A stretch of 5,291 nt of DNA from Bacteroidales bacterium (GTDB lineage Bacteria > Bacteroidota > Bacteroidia > Bacteroidales > P3), in the NCBI GenBank assembly GCA_017560705.1, contig JAFZEK010000311.1, positions 1 through 5,291 on the forward strand. The letters are read 5' to 3'. Below the pieces are notes generated by a model, which saw nothing but the letters and a program-made list of their open reading frames with translations, did not search any database and had not been told where the DNA came from. Positions 1 through 5,291 of this stretch are shown piece by piece. Position 1 is the stretch's first letter. Every line of letters starts with the position of its first letter. The position numbers and the translations under genes are program-made.

Positions 1-1
1 C

Positions 2-39
2 AAAAAGTAGAAATAATGACGAAAAAACTACTTTTTTTT
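2..39 (+). terminator. Terminator-like hairpin of an upstream gene
   Basis: AAAAAGTAG at 2-10 can pair perfectly with CTACTTTTT at 28-36, leaving a 17-nt loop, and the 3' arm runs on into a T tract to position 39. This has the form of a rho-independent terminator for a gene ending left of the window. The 9-bp stem has only three G/C pairs and the loop is large, so it would be weak. The A-rich 5' arm would supply a U tract on the other strand too, so it could work in both directions. Confidence 0.35.
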
Positions 40-144
40 GGTGCTGATACTAAGGATGATACAAAATATTTTTCTCTTTTTACTCCGTTATTCAAAAAAA
101 AATCGTAATATTGCCGTTTAATTCGAGTATATTTTTTAGAGTTT
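40..144 (+). promoter_or_regulatory. Leader and probable promoter region of the PorP-GldJ unit
   Basis: This very AT-rich stretch lies between the terminator-like hairpin and the first gene, so a promoter is expected here. Bacteroidota promoters follow TTG, 17-23 nt, TAnnTTTG. Two partial -7 matches are visible: TATTTTTC at 67-74, with CTG at 44-46 placed 20 nt upstream, and TATATTTT at 128-135, with TTG at 111-113 only 14 nt upstream. Neither is a full match, so the promoter position is unresolved. There is no clear Shine-Dalgarno sequence before the ATG at 145. Confidence 0.25.
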
Positions 145-1149
145 ATGAAAATGAAAAGGATACAAAAAATTGCTGTTTTATTTACAACCCTATTAGTTAT
201 GGGTCAGGGAGTTAACGCACAAGATTATGCTTTCTCTCAGTTTTATGCCAATCCGCTATATTTGAACCCCGCTTTGGCTGGTTCCAAGGTGTGTCCTAGG
301 TTCTCATTGAATTATCGTAACCAATGGCCAGGTTTGGTATCTGCCTTTACCACGGTATCAGCATCTTACGACCAATATTTCGAAAGATTGCATGGAGGTA
401 TTGGTGCTTATGTTCTGACAGATCGTCAGGGAGACCACGGTGCATTGAAAACAACTCATGCAGCCTTTATGTATTCATTTCGTTTTCAGGTTTCTAGAAC
501 CGTATATATAAATGCAGCTTTGCAAGCATCTTTGGTGAATAAGAACTTGGATTGGAGTGTGTTGAGGTTTCCAGATCAGATAGATCGTGATTTTGGATTC
601 ATATTTGACACTAAGGCAGTACCACCAGATGATGTAAATCTTTTCTATGCAGATTTCAATGCTGGAGTTGTAGCTTATAGCAAAGATTGGTATGCTGGAG
701 TATCAGTTGCTCACCTTACTCAGCCCGATGAAGGATTCTATGGGCTAAGCCAATTGCCTATGAAGATAACTGTACATGGTGGTGGTCTGATAAACTTAGC
801 TGAAGATCAACGTAGAACATCGTTCCTTGACTTAGGTTCTCCTGTTGTATCTCCAAATCTTATCTATCAACACCAAGGTGGATTTAATTACTTCAACTAT
901 GGTCTATACTTGGATTGGATTCCATTCATGGTTGGAGCGTGGTTCCGTCATGGAATTGAAAATGCTGATGCTTTCATTTTCTTGATAGGAATCCAACAAC
1001 CACAGTTTAAGTTGGGATATAGCTATGATGTTACAGTGTCTAAGCTTTCGAATCAATCACATGGAGCTCATGAAATCACATTGGGCTTTATGTTACCATG
1101 TCCAGACAAGCCACATAGAGTGAAAACAATTAGCTGTCCATCATTCTAA
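145..1149 (+). CDS. PorP/SprF-family type IX secretion outer-membrane protein
   Basis: This is a 334-residue protein of the PorP/SprF family, the usual length for that family. Residues 1-25 form a signal peptide (basic MKMKR start, hydrophobic core, likely cleavage after VNA before Gln26). The family's N-terminal signature is at 30-46 (FSQFYANPLYLNPALAG). The rest alternates aromatic and hydrophobic residues as in an outer-membrane beta-barrel, and the characteristic late motif GYSYDVTVSKLSNQSHGAHE is at 291-310. The C-terminus has a CP pair (319-320) and ends in CPSF, and there is a further Cys50. Family members are outer-membrane components of the T9SS and gliding machinery; SprF is needed for delivery of SprB-type adhesins, and PorP is needed for secretion in P. 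gingivalis. The ATG at 145 is chosen because it directly precedes the signal peptide and an in-frame stop lies at 106-108; ATG 151 is an alternative. The lipoprotein gene 70 bp downstream is probably co-transcribed. The family is confident; which paralogue (PorP or an SprF-like adhesin partner) is not. Confidence 0.93.
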   Translation: MKMKRIQKIAVLFTTLLVMGQGVNAQDYAFSQFYANPLYLNPALAGSKVCPRFSLNYRNQWPGLVSAFTTVSASYDQYFERLHGGIGAYVLTDRQGDHGALKTTHAAFMYSFRFQVSRTVYINAALQASLVNKNLDWSVLRFPDQIDRDFGFIFDTKAVPPDDVNLFYADFNAGVVAYSKDWYAGVSVAHLTQPDEGFYGLSQLPMKITVHGGGLINLAEDQRRTSFLDLGSPVVSPNLIYQHQGGFNYFNYGLYLDWIPFMVGAWFRHGIENADAFIFLIGIQQPQFKLGYSYDVTVSKLSNQSHGAHEITLGFMLPCPDKPHRVKTISCPSF

Positions 1150-1219
1150 TCAAGTAAATGAAACAAAAATAGAAATATAACGTATCAAAATAAATACGAA
1201 ATTAAATAAAGGAAAAACC

Positions 1220-2773
1220 ATGAAAAGTTTAAACAGAGTAAGTTTCTTAGTCGTAGCAGTTTTGTTGCTAGTAGGATGTAGTAAACAAGCATCGGAAACA
1301 ACAGGGTGGAATTATAATGATTCCAAATGGGGTGGTTTTGAAGTTTCCCCAAATACAGAACAAATCACAGGACCTGGTTTGGTGTTCATTGAAGGAGGTT
1401 CTTTCCAAATGGGACGAGTAGCTGATGATACTCGCTATCAATGGAACAACGTTCAACACACTGTGACAATTTCTTCTTTTTATATGGATGAAGTAGAGGT
1501 AACAAACCTTGCCTATCGTGAGTATATCTATTGGTTGAATAGAGCTTATGGTAGTGAATATCCTGAATATGTAAGAAATGCTTATCCTGATACAAATGCA
1601 TGGAGAGAAAAATTGCGTTATGCAAATCCAATGGTTGATTATTATTTCCAATCACCTAATTTCAATGACTATCCTGTTGTTGGGGTTACTTGGGAGCAAG
1701 CCAGTGCTTATTGTATATGGAGATCTAACCGCGTAAATGAAAAAATAGCCATAGATGCTGGTATTCTTCCATTAGACTTTACAGATTTGAGAGCTGAAAG
1801 TGCTTTCCAAACTGATGTTTATTTCGCAGGAAGATACAGAGGTGAAACTAAAAGAGAAATGGATAATTTAGATCCAGCAGCAGGTGGTGAACCTCGTCGT
1901 GTAAATAAAGCTGATGGTATATTCTTACCTAATTACAGACTTCCAACCGAAGCAGAATGGGAATATGCTGCATTAGGACTTGTAGGTGCTACTTCTGATG
2001 GTCGTATCTTAGAACACAGAGTTTATCCTTGGAATGGTCAAAGCACTCGTTCTGCTGAAAAAGATTATTATGGACAATTCCTTGCAAACTTTAAACGTAG
2101 CCGTGGAGATAATATGGGTATAGCAGGTGATTTGAACGATGGTTCTGTATACACTTGTCCTGTAAGATGGTTTTTCCCGAACGATTATGGTTTGTACAAT
2201 ATGGCTGGAAACGTAAGTGAATGGTGTATGGATGTATATAGAAAACAAACTCAACCTCTTGACGGTGAAGATGTAAACCCATTTAGAGGTAATGTATACA
2301 AAACTTACACTGTAGTGGACGAAGAAATATTGATCAACGACACAACTGGTGGTATCGTTTACAGAAATATTGATGATGATTTGAATAGAAGAAACTATCG
2401 TCAAGCTGATAATATCAACTTCTTAGATGGTGATTACTCTTCTCTTATCTATGATCCAAATACAAGCTCTAGTATACGTAGCTGGGCTAGCAATAGCGAT
2501 TCTGAAGAAGAAGTAGATGAAGGTGCTGCTGAAATGTTAGCAAATCAAGATAGCGTTTCCAATATGATGTATCGTAGATCTGATGGAAATCAAGCTGGTA
2601 TTACTTCTATGATTAATAATAAAGTACGCGTAGTAAAAGGTGGTTCATGGAATGATCGTATTTATTGGATGCAACCTGCTACAAGACGTTATTATGATCA
2701 AGATAAGTCTACATCTTGGATAGGTTTCCGTTGTGCTATGGATAGATTGGGTGCTCAACGTTTCGAAAAATAG
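1220..2773 (+). CDS. GldJ/GldK(PorK)-type SUMF1-fold lipoprotein, closest to GldJ
   Basis: This is a 517-residue lipoprotein. The signal peptide ends in a lipobox (LLVGC) with Cys20 as the lipidated residue. The following SKQASETT lacks an obvious K-(D/E)-(D/E) surface-export signal, so I infer that it faces the periplasm. The SUMF1/formylglycine-generating-enzyme-like fold begins at about 52 (PGLVFIEGGSFQMGR). It continues through YMDEVEVTN (88-96), YPVVGVTWEQASAYC (151-165), YRLPTEAEWEYAALGLVG (239-256), NDYGLYNMAGNVSEW (321-335) and VRVVKGGSWNDR to IGFRCAM (469-507). The TGWNYND plus GGFEV lead-in, the GPGLVFIEGG motif and the FRGNVY block (355-360) resemble GldJ more than GldK/PorK, from memory of those families. 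Insertions at about 180-230 and 345-465 enlarge the basic fold. The paired cysteines of active formylglycine-generating enzymes are missing after GGSW, so the role is structural. In Flavobacterium GldJ supports gliding and stabilises GldK. A likely Shine-Dalgarno (AAAGGA, 1208-1213) lies 6 nt before the ATG. Confidence 0.9.
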   Translation: MKSLNRVSFLVVAVLLLVGCSKQASETTGWNYNDSKWGGFEVSPNTEQITGPGLVFIEGGSFQMGRVADDTRYQWNNVQHTVTISSFYMDEVEVTNLAYREYIYWLNRAYGSEYPEYVRNAYPDTNAWREKLRYANPMVDYYFQSPNFNDYPVVGVTWEQASAYCIWRSNRVNEKIAIDAGILPLDFTDLRAESAFQTDVYFAGRYRGETKREMDNLDPAAGGEPRRVNKADGIFLPNYRLPTEAEWEYAALGLVGATSDGRILEHRVYPWNGQSTRSAEKDYYGQFLANFKRSRGDNMGIAGDLNDGSVYTCPVRWFFPNDYGLYNMAGNVSEWCMDVYRKQTQPLDGEDVNPFRGNVYKTYTVVDEEILINDTTGGIVYRNIDDDLNRRNYRQADNINFLDGDYSSLIYDPNTSSSIRSWASNSDSEEEVDEGAAEMLANQDSVSNMMYRRSDGNQAGITSMINNKVRVVKGGSWNDRIYWMQPATRRYYDQDKSTSWIGFRCAMDRLGAQRFEK

Positions 2774-2796
2774 ATTTTTTAATTAAGATATACGAC

Positions 2797-2827
2797 AAGG
2801 CTGCCCTGTGCAGCCTTTGTTGTTTTG
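2797..2827 (+). terminator. Rho-independent terminator after the GldJ-like gene
   Basis: AAGGCTGC (2797-2804) pairs perfectly with GCAGCCTT (2810-2817) around a 5-nt loop, CCTGT. The stem can be lengthened by CGACAA against TTGTTG with one bulged T. A T-rich but G-interrupted tail (TGTTGTTTTG) follows. It sits 24 bp after the stop codon of the lipoprotein gene and before the FKBP gene. The G+C-rich stem stands out against the AT-rich surroundings. It should end the PorP-GldJ transcript and separate it from the FKBP gene. Confidence 0.75.
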
Positions 2828-2853
2828 TATTAACTATATAATTTTTGGGATAT

Positions 2854-3453
2854 ATGAACGACGTAGAAAAAAGAAGTTATGCATTAGGTTGCGATGTCGG
2901 AAATAATTTTAAAATGATGAATCTTTCTATAGAAAAAGATTCATTTGCTCAAGGTGTTATGGATGCTTTAGCAGGGAAAATTGCTATGACTGATGCCGAA
3001 CTAAGTGCTCAATTTGAATTGATAAACAAAGAACTTGAAGAAAGACAAAGAAAACAAGCTAGTGCAGAAAAAGAAGCCGGTGAAAAATTCTTAGCTGAAA
3101 ACAAAGTGAAGGATGGTGTTGTTACTACAGTTTCTGGGTTGCAATACAAAGTTATAACTATGGGCACAGGAGTTAAACCTTCGGCTACAGAAACTGTAAA
3201 GGTGCATTATCATGGTACTTTGATTGATGGTACGGTGTTTGATTCTTCAGTTCAACGTGGCGAACCTATTGAATTTCCTTTGAACAGAGTTATCAAAGGT
3301 TGGACAGAAGGTCTTCAACTTATGCCTGTAGGTTCCAAGTTTATATTCTATATTCCATCTGATTTGGCCTACGGTGAAGCTTCTCCAAGCCCTCTTATCA
3401 AACCTAATTCTACTCTTATTTTTGAAGTAGAATTATTGGATGTTCGTAAATAA
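2854..3453 (+). CDS. FKBP-type peptidyl-prolyl cis-trans isomerase, FklB-like, cytoplasmic
   Basis: This is a 199-residue FKBP of the FklB (FKBP22) layout. An N-terminal helical dimerisation domain (about 1-45) contains SYALGCDVGNNFK and FAQGVMDALAGK. A charged helical linker follows at about 46-85 (NKELEERQRKQASAEKE), then the FKBP catalytic domain at about 90-199. Active-site positions are recognisable: Tyr119 (KVHYHG), Phe129-Asp130 (TVFDSS), Val146-Ile147 and Trp150 (NRVIKGW), Tyr173 (LAYGE) and Phe190 (LIFEVELLDV). The usual GGxIPP loop reads SPSPLIKPNSTL. The enzyme isomerises Xaa-Pro bonds and acts as a chaperone. There is no signal peptide, and the in-frame stop TAA at 2839-2841 rules out a longer N-terminus, so it is cytoplasmic, unlike the lipoprotein FKBP GldI of gliding bacteria. 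A TTG at 2845 is in frame, but ATG 2854 gives the normal FklB start. Terminators lie on both sides, so it is probably monocistronic. Confidence 0.93.
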   Translation: MNDVEKRSYALGCDVGNNFKMMNLSIEKDSFAQGVMDALAGKIAMTDAELSAQFELINKELEERQRKQASAEKEAGEKFLAENKVKDGVVTTVSGLQYKVITMGTGVKPSATETVKVHYHGTLIDGTVFDSSVQRGEPIEFPLNRVIKGWTEGLQLMPVGSKFIFYIPSDLAYGEASPSPLIKPNSTLIFEVELLDVRK

Positions 3454-3470
3454 AATATGTAATTATACAA

Positions 3471-3509
3471 ATGAGTGGTTTTCTCTTTTTGGAAACTACT
3501 CATTTTTTT
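3471..3509 (+). terminator. Rho-independent terminator after the FKBP gene
   Basis: ATGAGTGGTTT (3471-3481) pairs with AAACTACTCAT (3493-3503) over 11 bp with a single G-T wobble, around an 11-nt loop, and is followed at once by six more T residues to 3509. It begins 17 bp after the FKBP stop codon. The hairpin also covers the in-frame GTG at 3475 that would extend the next gene upstream, which argues against that start. Confidence 0.85.
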
Positions 3510-3519
3510 CTTAAGATCT

Positions 3520-4194
3520 ATGCAAATATATCTATTAAAAATACCGACATTAGATGATTTTCTAGATAATTTGGAGCGTATGAAAGTTTTTATTCACGAA
3601 AGTCAGCATAGTATTTTTGATGTAAAAAACAAAGGTCAGGTGGCATCTGCGTTGGCAAAAGTGGTTGTTCAATACTTAGCAGAAAAGGAATTTGGGCAAA
3701 AAGCATTGCTATTTTCTTCTACAGCTAATGGAAAACCTTTTATAGAATCATTGCCCGATTTTTGTTTTAATATATCGCATTCGAAAGATTTTATTGCTAT
3801 AGCCATTGATAGAAAAGCCGTGGGAATAGATGTAGAGACATTGAGAGATTATAAACCATTGGTGGCAAAACGTTTTTTCCATGAGAATGAATATTGCTTT
3901 TTAGAATCTTTGTCGCACGAAAAGCAAGATGTTTTTTTTACCCAAATATGGACGTTGAAAGAAAGTTATGTAAAGTTTACAGGACTAGGTATTGCAAATA
4001 ATTTTTCAAACTTTTCGATTATTCTTGATTCAGATGAAGTGAAGATAGAGGGAAAAAAACATTTATCGGTATATTTTAAGCACTATGTTTTGTCGGATTC
4101 GGTGTTTGTGAGTGTGTGTGCAACTTCCAGTAGTTTTCCTAGCGAGGTAATAGAGTTGTCGTTTCCAAGTCTAATTATAGATGGCGATTTTTAG
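3520..4194 (+). CDS. Sfp-type 4'-phosphopantetheinyl transferase
   Basis: This 224-residue enzyme moves the 4'-phosphopantetheine group from coenzyme A to a serine of an acyl- or peptidyl-carrier protein, turning the apo form into the active holo form in the cytoplasm. The Sfp/HetI-type (not AcpS-type) signatures appear in order: TANGKPFI (68-75); FNISHS (83-88); VGIDVE (101-106), with Mg2+ ligands Asp104 and Glu106; FFHENEY (119-125); and the catalytic WTLKESYVK (144-152), with Glu148 and Lys152. The length is normal for the family. I choose ATG 3520 because an upstream in-frame GTG (3475) lies inside the FKBP terminator hairpin and would add a non-family leader of 15 residues. No carrier-protein or biosynthetic cluster is next to it, so the substrate may be the fatty-acid acyl carrier protein or a carrier encoded elsewhere. 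No promoter is evident in the 10 bp between the terminator and the ATG. Confidence 0.9.
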   Translation: MQIYLLKIPTLDDFLDNLERMKVFIHESQHSIFDVKNKGQVASALAKVVVQYLAEKEFGQKALLFSSTANGKPFIESLPDFCFNISHSKDFIAIAIDRKAVGIDVETLRDYKPLVAKRFFHENEYCFLESLSHEKQDVFFTQIWTLKESYVKFTGLGIANNFSNFSIILDSDEVKIEGKKHLSVYFKHYVLSDSVFVSVCATSSSFPSEVIELSFPSLIIDGDF

Positions 4195-4283
4195 ACCAAA
4201 ATGATGCGATAATTTATGTAAGGGGAAAGACATTGCGATCTGGAGGAAATTTAGGAAAAGGCGAGTGTGTATCTGGTTTGGGA

Positions 4284-4312
4284 TTGAAACAAGAATTGTT
4301 TTTATATGTTTT
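4284..4312 (+). promoter_or_regulatory. Candidate Bacteroidota-type promoter for the kinase-like gene
   Basis: The 152-bp gap 4195-4346 holds no convincing gene. TTG at 4284-4286, an 18-nt spacer and TATGTTTT at 4305-4312 match the Bacteroidota pattern TTG-N(17-23)-TAnnTTTG except for the last base. Transcription would start about 4319, giving a leader near 28 nt before the ATG at 4347. Such matches are easy to find in AT-rich DNA, and TATATTCG at 4312-4319 is a competing -7 candidate. Confidence 0.3.
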
Positions 4313-4346
4313 ATATTCGTAGAAAAAACAATAAAGATTTTGTATA

Positions 4347-4832
4347 ATGGAAACAAATGTATTTACGACTGAATGGATTTCTCAAATACCTCAATATTAT
4401 GATACATTTTTGATGATAAAGCCAGGATTTACTCAACGCTCGCAAATTATTTTAGAGCTATTTTCGGAAGCTGGTTATAGAGTGATGAAGCAAACAAAAA
4501 AAACTCTCTCATTTTCGGAAGCAGAAGTTTTGTACATAATGTATAGAGATAAGCCTTACTATGCTGAATTGTGTACATATATGTCTAGCGATTTTACAAA
4601 AGGATTTATTATGAAATCGCCCTATTTGAGAGAAAGTTGTGTGATGAAAGAAACAAATAAATGGAAAGAATATTTCAGACAGTGTTATGCAAAAGATGAA
4701 ATGAGAAATGTTATGCATACTTCCGACAACTTTATAAATTTGCAACGTGAAGCTCGATTGTATTTCTTAGGAGTGCCTGACGATTTTTGTTGCACAAATG
4801 AAATTTTGCAACCTCTGCAGCAAGATTGGTAA
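4347..4832 (+). CDS. Diverged nucleoside diphosphate kinase-domain protein
   Basis: This 161-residue protein resembles nucleoside diphosphate kinase (NDK), which transfers the gamma-phosphate between nucleoside triphosphates and diphosphates through a phosphohistidine. The match runs through nearly the whole chain: TFLMIKPGFTQR (20-31; Lys25 = canonical Lys12, Asp of KPD replaced by Gly), Tyr63 (= Tyr52), RDKPYYAEL (67-75), ETN (102-104, Thr94 position), Arg111 (= Arg105), RNVMHTSD (120-127, with catalytic His124 and Asn121) and Glu135 (= Glu129). It departs from the family by an N-terminal extension of about 15 residues, loss of the Arg88 equivalent (Cys98 or nearby), loss of the GTIRGD motif apart from the Arg, and a nucleotide-binding loop about three residues shorter. 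The catalytic centre is therefore kept while nucleotide contacts are eroded. It may be a lineage-specific paralogue, or the sole and unusual NDK of this organism. It is probably cytoplasmic, with no signal peptide. Confidence 0.72.
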   Translation: METNVFTTEWISQIPQYYDTFLMIKPGFTQRSQIILELFSEAGYRVMKQTKKTLSFSEAEVLYIMYRDKPYYAELCTYMSSDFTKGFIMKSPYLRESCVMKETNKWKEYFRQCYAKDEMRNVMHTSDNFINLQREARLYFLGVPDDFCCTNEILQPLQQDW

Positions 4833-4924
4833 TGTTGGGGTGTATGTTTATTACAAGAATGGCTTTTGTTGAGAAAATGGAGAAGAATGAAATCTCGGTT
4901 GAGCAATTTGAAGAGTTGATATAA
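4832..4924 (+). CDS. Possible 30-codon ORF overlapping the kinase stop codon
   Basis: The ATG at 4832-4834 shares its A with the TAA stop of the kinase-like gene (TAATG), an arrangement typical of translational coupling. The ORF encodes 30 residues and ends at TAA 4922-4924. Its second half is strongly charged and helix-like (AFVEKMEKNEISVEQFEELI, residues 11-30), which looks more protein-like than random AT-rich translation. Alternative starts are ATG 4844 and 4859. I recognise no family. It could be a coupled microprotein, the tail of a decayed gene, or chance. Confidence 0.22.
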   Translation: MLGCMFITRMAFVEKMEKNEISVEQFEELI

Positions 4925-4946
4925 ATCTGCGTGATTGATTAGTTGT

Positions 4947-5130
4947 TTAAGGCAACTTCTGAAAACTGCTTTGTAGGTAATTTGTGGAATTTTCTTCGAC
5001 TGAGCATAATAAGCTATACGGTTTAAAAAGGAATATAATGACCTCAAGAGTGAAATACAAGGCTTGGAAAAAAATTGAAAGTGAATTCTTCTATATTGCT
5101 CGAAAGTGGAATTTTTCGAAGTTGCCCTAA
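4947..5130. repeat. 184-bp inverted-repeat-bounded element (MITE-like or IS remnant)
   Basis: TTAAGGCAACTTC at 4947-4959 and GAAGTTGCCCTAA at 5118-5130 are inverted repeats matching at 12 of 13 positions; similarity continues inward with one indel (TGAAAA against GAAAA). The left end can be read as TTAA plus a perfect 9-bp inverted repeat GGCAACTTC, and the right flank as CTAA, hinting at a decayed TTAA target duplication. Inside there is a 10-bp direct repeat, GTGGAATTTT (4984-4993 and 5106-5115), each copy followed within 1-3 bases by TCGA, and a small hairpin TCGAAA/TTTCGA (5100-5105 and 5114-5119). No transposase is present. A + strand frame is open from 4981 to 5130 (49 codons; GTG 4984 or ATG 5038) and its stop falls in the right repeat. 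This fits a short non-autonomous mobile element, but one copy in this window cannot prove it. Confidence 0.4.
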
Positions 5131-5291
5131 GCAAAGGTTGAGCTTGGGTACACAATATTTTTTTAGTTTTTCTTTTCTATATTATTGCAATTTAGGCATG
5201 AATACTATGTTTACTTGAGTTCTTTTCGTAGTCAATAGTGTTGATTTTCACTTTTAATATTCCGATTTGTTGATGCGGACTATAATTGATA
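5131..5291. other. AT-rich tail with no recognisable feature
   Basis: From the right inverted repeat to the window edge I see no ORF of useful length on either strand, no strong hairpin and no good promoter match. With the spacer 4925-4946, it forms the plain part of the roughly 460-bp region after the kinase-like gene. It may hold the upstream region of a gene beyond the window. Confidence 0.5.

Noticed and set aside
1181..1198. CGTAT/ATACG inverted repeat between the PorP-like and GldJ-like genes
   Set aside because: A 5-bp stem with an 8-nt loop and no T tract; it does not support a terminator or operator, and the two genes are more likely co-transcribed.
2839..2847. AATTTTTG-like -7 element just before the FKBP start
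   Set aside because: The spacing within the motif is off by one and it would give a leaderless transcript; the matching upstream TTTG lies inside the terminator. Not convincing.
4287..4303. Small hairpin AAACAA-GAA-TTGTTT followed by T residues, as a terminator for the transferase gene
   Set aside because: Only 6 bp with one G-C pair per arm, 93 bp beyond the stop codon, and overlapping the candidate promoter; too weak to call.
4143..4322. 60-codon + strand open frame running from the end of the transferase gene into the following gap
   Set aside because: No good start codon, overlap with the transferase in another frame, and no recognisable motif; best explained by chance.
4897..5143. 8-bp direct repeat GGTTGAGC at 4897-4904 and 5136-5143 around the inverted-repeat element, as a target duplication
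   Set aside because: The copies are not at the element ends (42 bp away on one side and 5 bp on the other), and an 8-mer recurring within a few hundred bases is expected by chance.
4685..5155. 156-codon open frame on the minus strand across the end of the kinase-like gene and the inverted-repeat element
   Set aside because: It has only a TTG start, overlaps the kinase-like gene antisense for 148 bp, and has Cys/His/Phe-rich composition typical of shadow frames. I recognise no domain. Its openness across the element is mildly unusual but not enough to call a gene.

Overview
The window is AT-rich and looks like chromosomal DNA of a Bacteroidota bacterium, most likely order Bacteroidales. The clearest indicator is a PorP/SprF-family outer-membrane protein next to a GldJ/GldK-type lipoprotein; both families belong to the type IX secretion/gliding apparatus (T9SS), which is confined to this phylum. 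Weak or absent Shine-Dalgarno sequences and AT-rich leaders fit as well. All five confident genes read on the + strand. No rRNA, tRNA, CRISPR array or complete insertion sequence was found.

Layout: (1) 1-144, a leader with a terminator-like hairpin of an upstream gene and only weak promoter candidates. (2) 145-2773, a two-gene unit: a PorP/SprF-like beta-barrel protein and a GldJ-like SUMF1-fold lipoprotein, 70 bp apart with no terminator between them and closed by a G+C-rich hairpin at 2797-2817. (3) 2854-3453, a cytoplasmic FklB-type FKBP peptidyl-prolyl isomerase with its own terminator at 3471-3509. (4) 3520-4194, an Sfp-type 4'-phosphopantetheinyl transferase. (5) 4347-4832, a diverged nucleoside diphosphate kinase-like protein. 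(6) 4833-5291, about 460 bp without a confident gene. It holds a possible 30-codon ORF whose ATG overlaps the kinase stop codon, and a 184-bp segment bounded by 13-bp inverted repeats that resembles a MITE or IS remnant.

Functionally, the first two genes should act at the outer membrane/periplasm interface in T9SS secretion or surface-protein attachment. Unlike the porPKLMN order known from Porphyromonas gingivalis, they are not followed by porL/M/N. The downstream genes are housekeeping-type cytosolic enzymes (protein folding, carrier-protein activation, nucleotide metabolism) and seem to be separate transcription units. I see no convincing new multi-gene system. The points most worth a second look are the detached PorP-GldJ pair, the diverged kinase and the inverted-repeat element.
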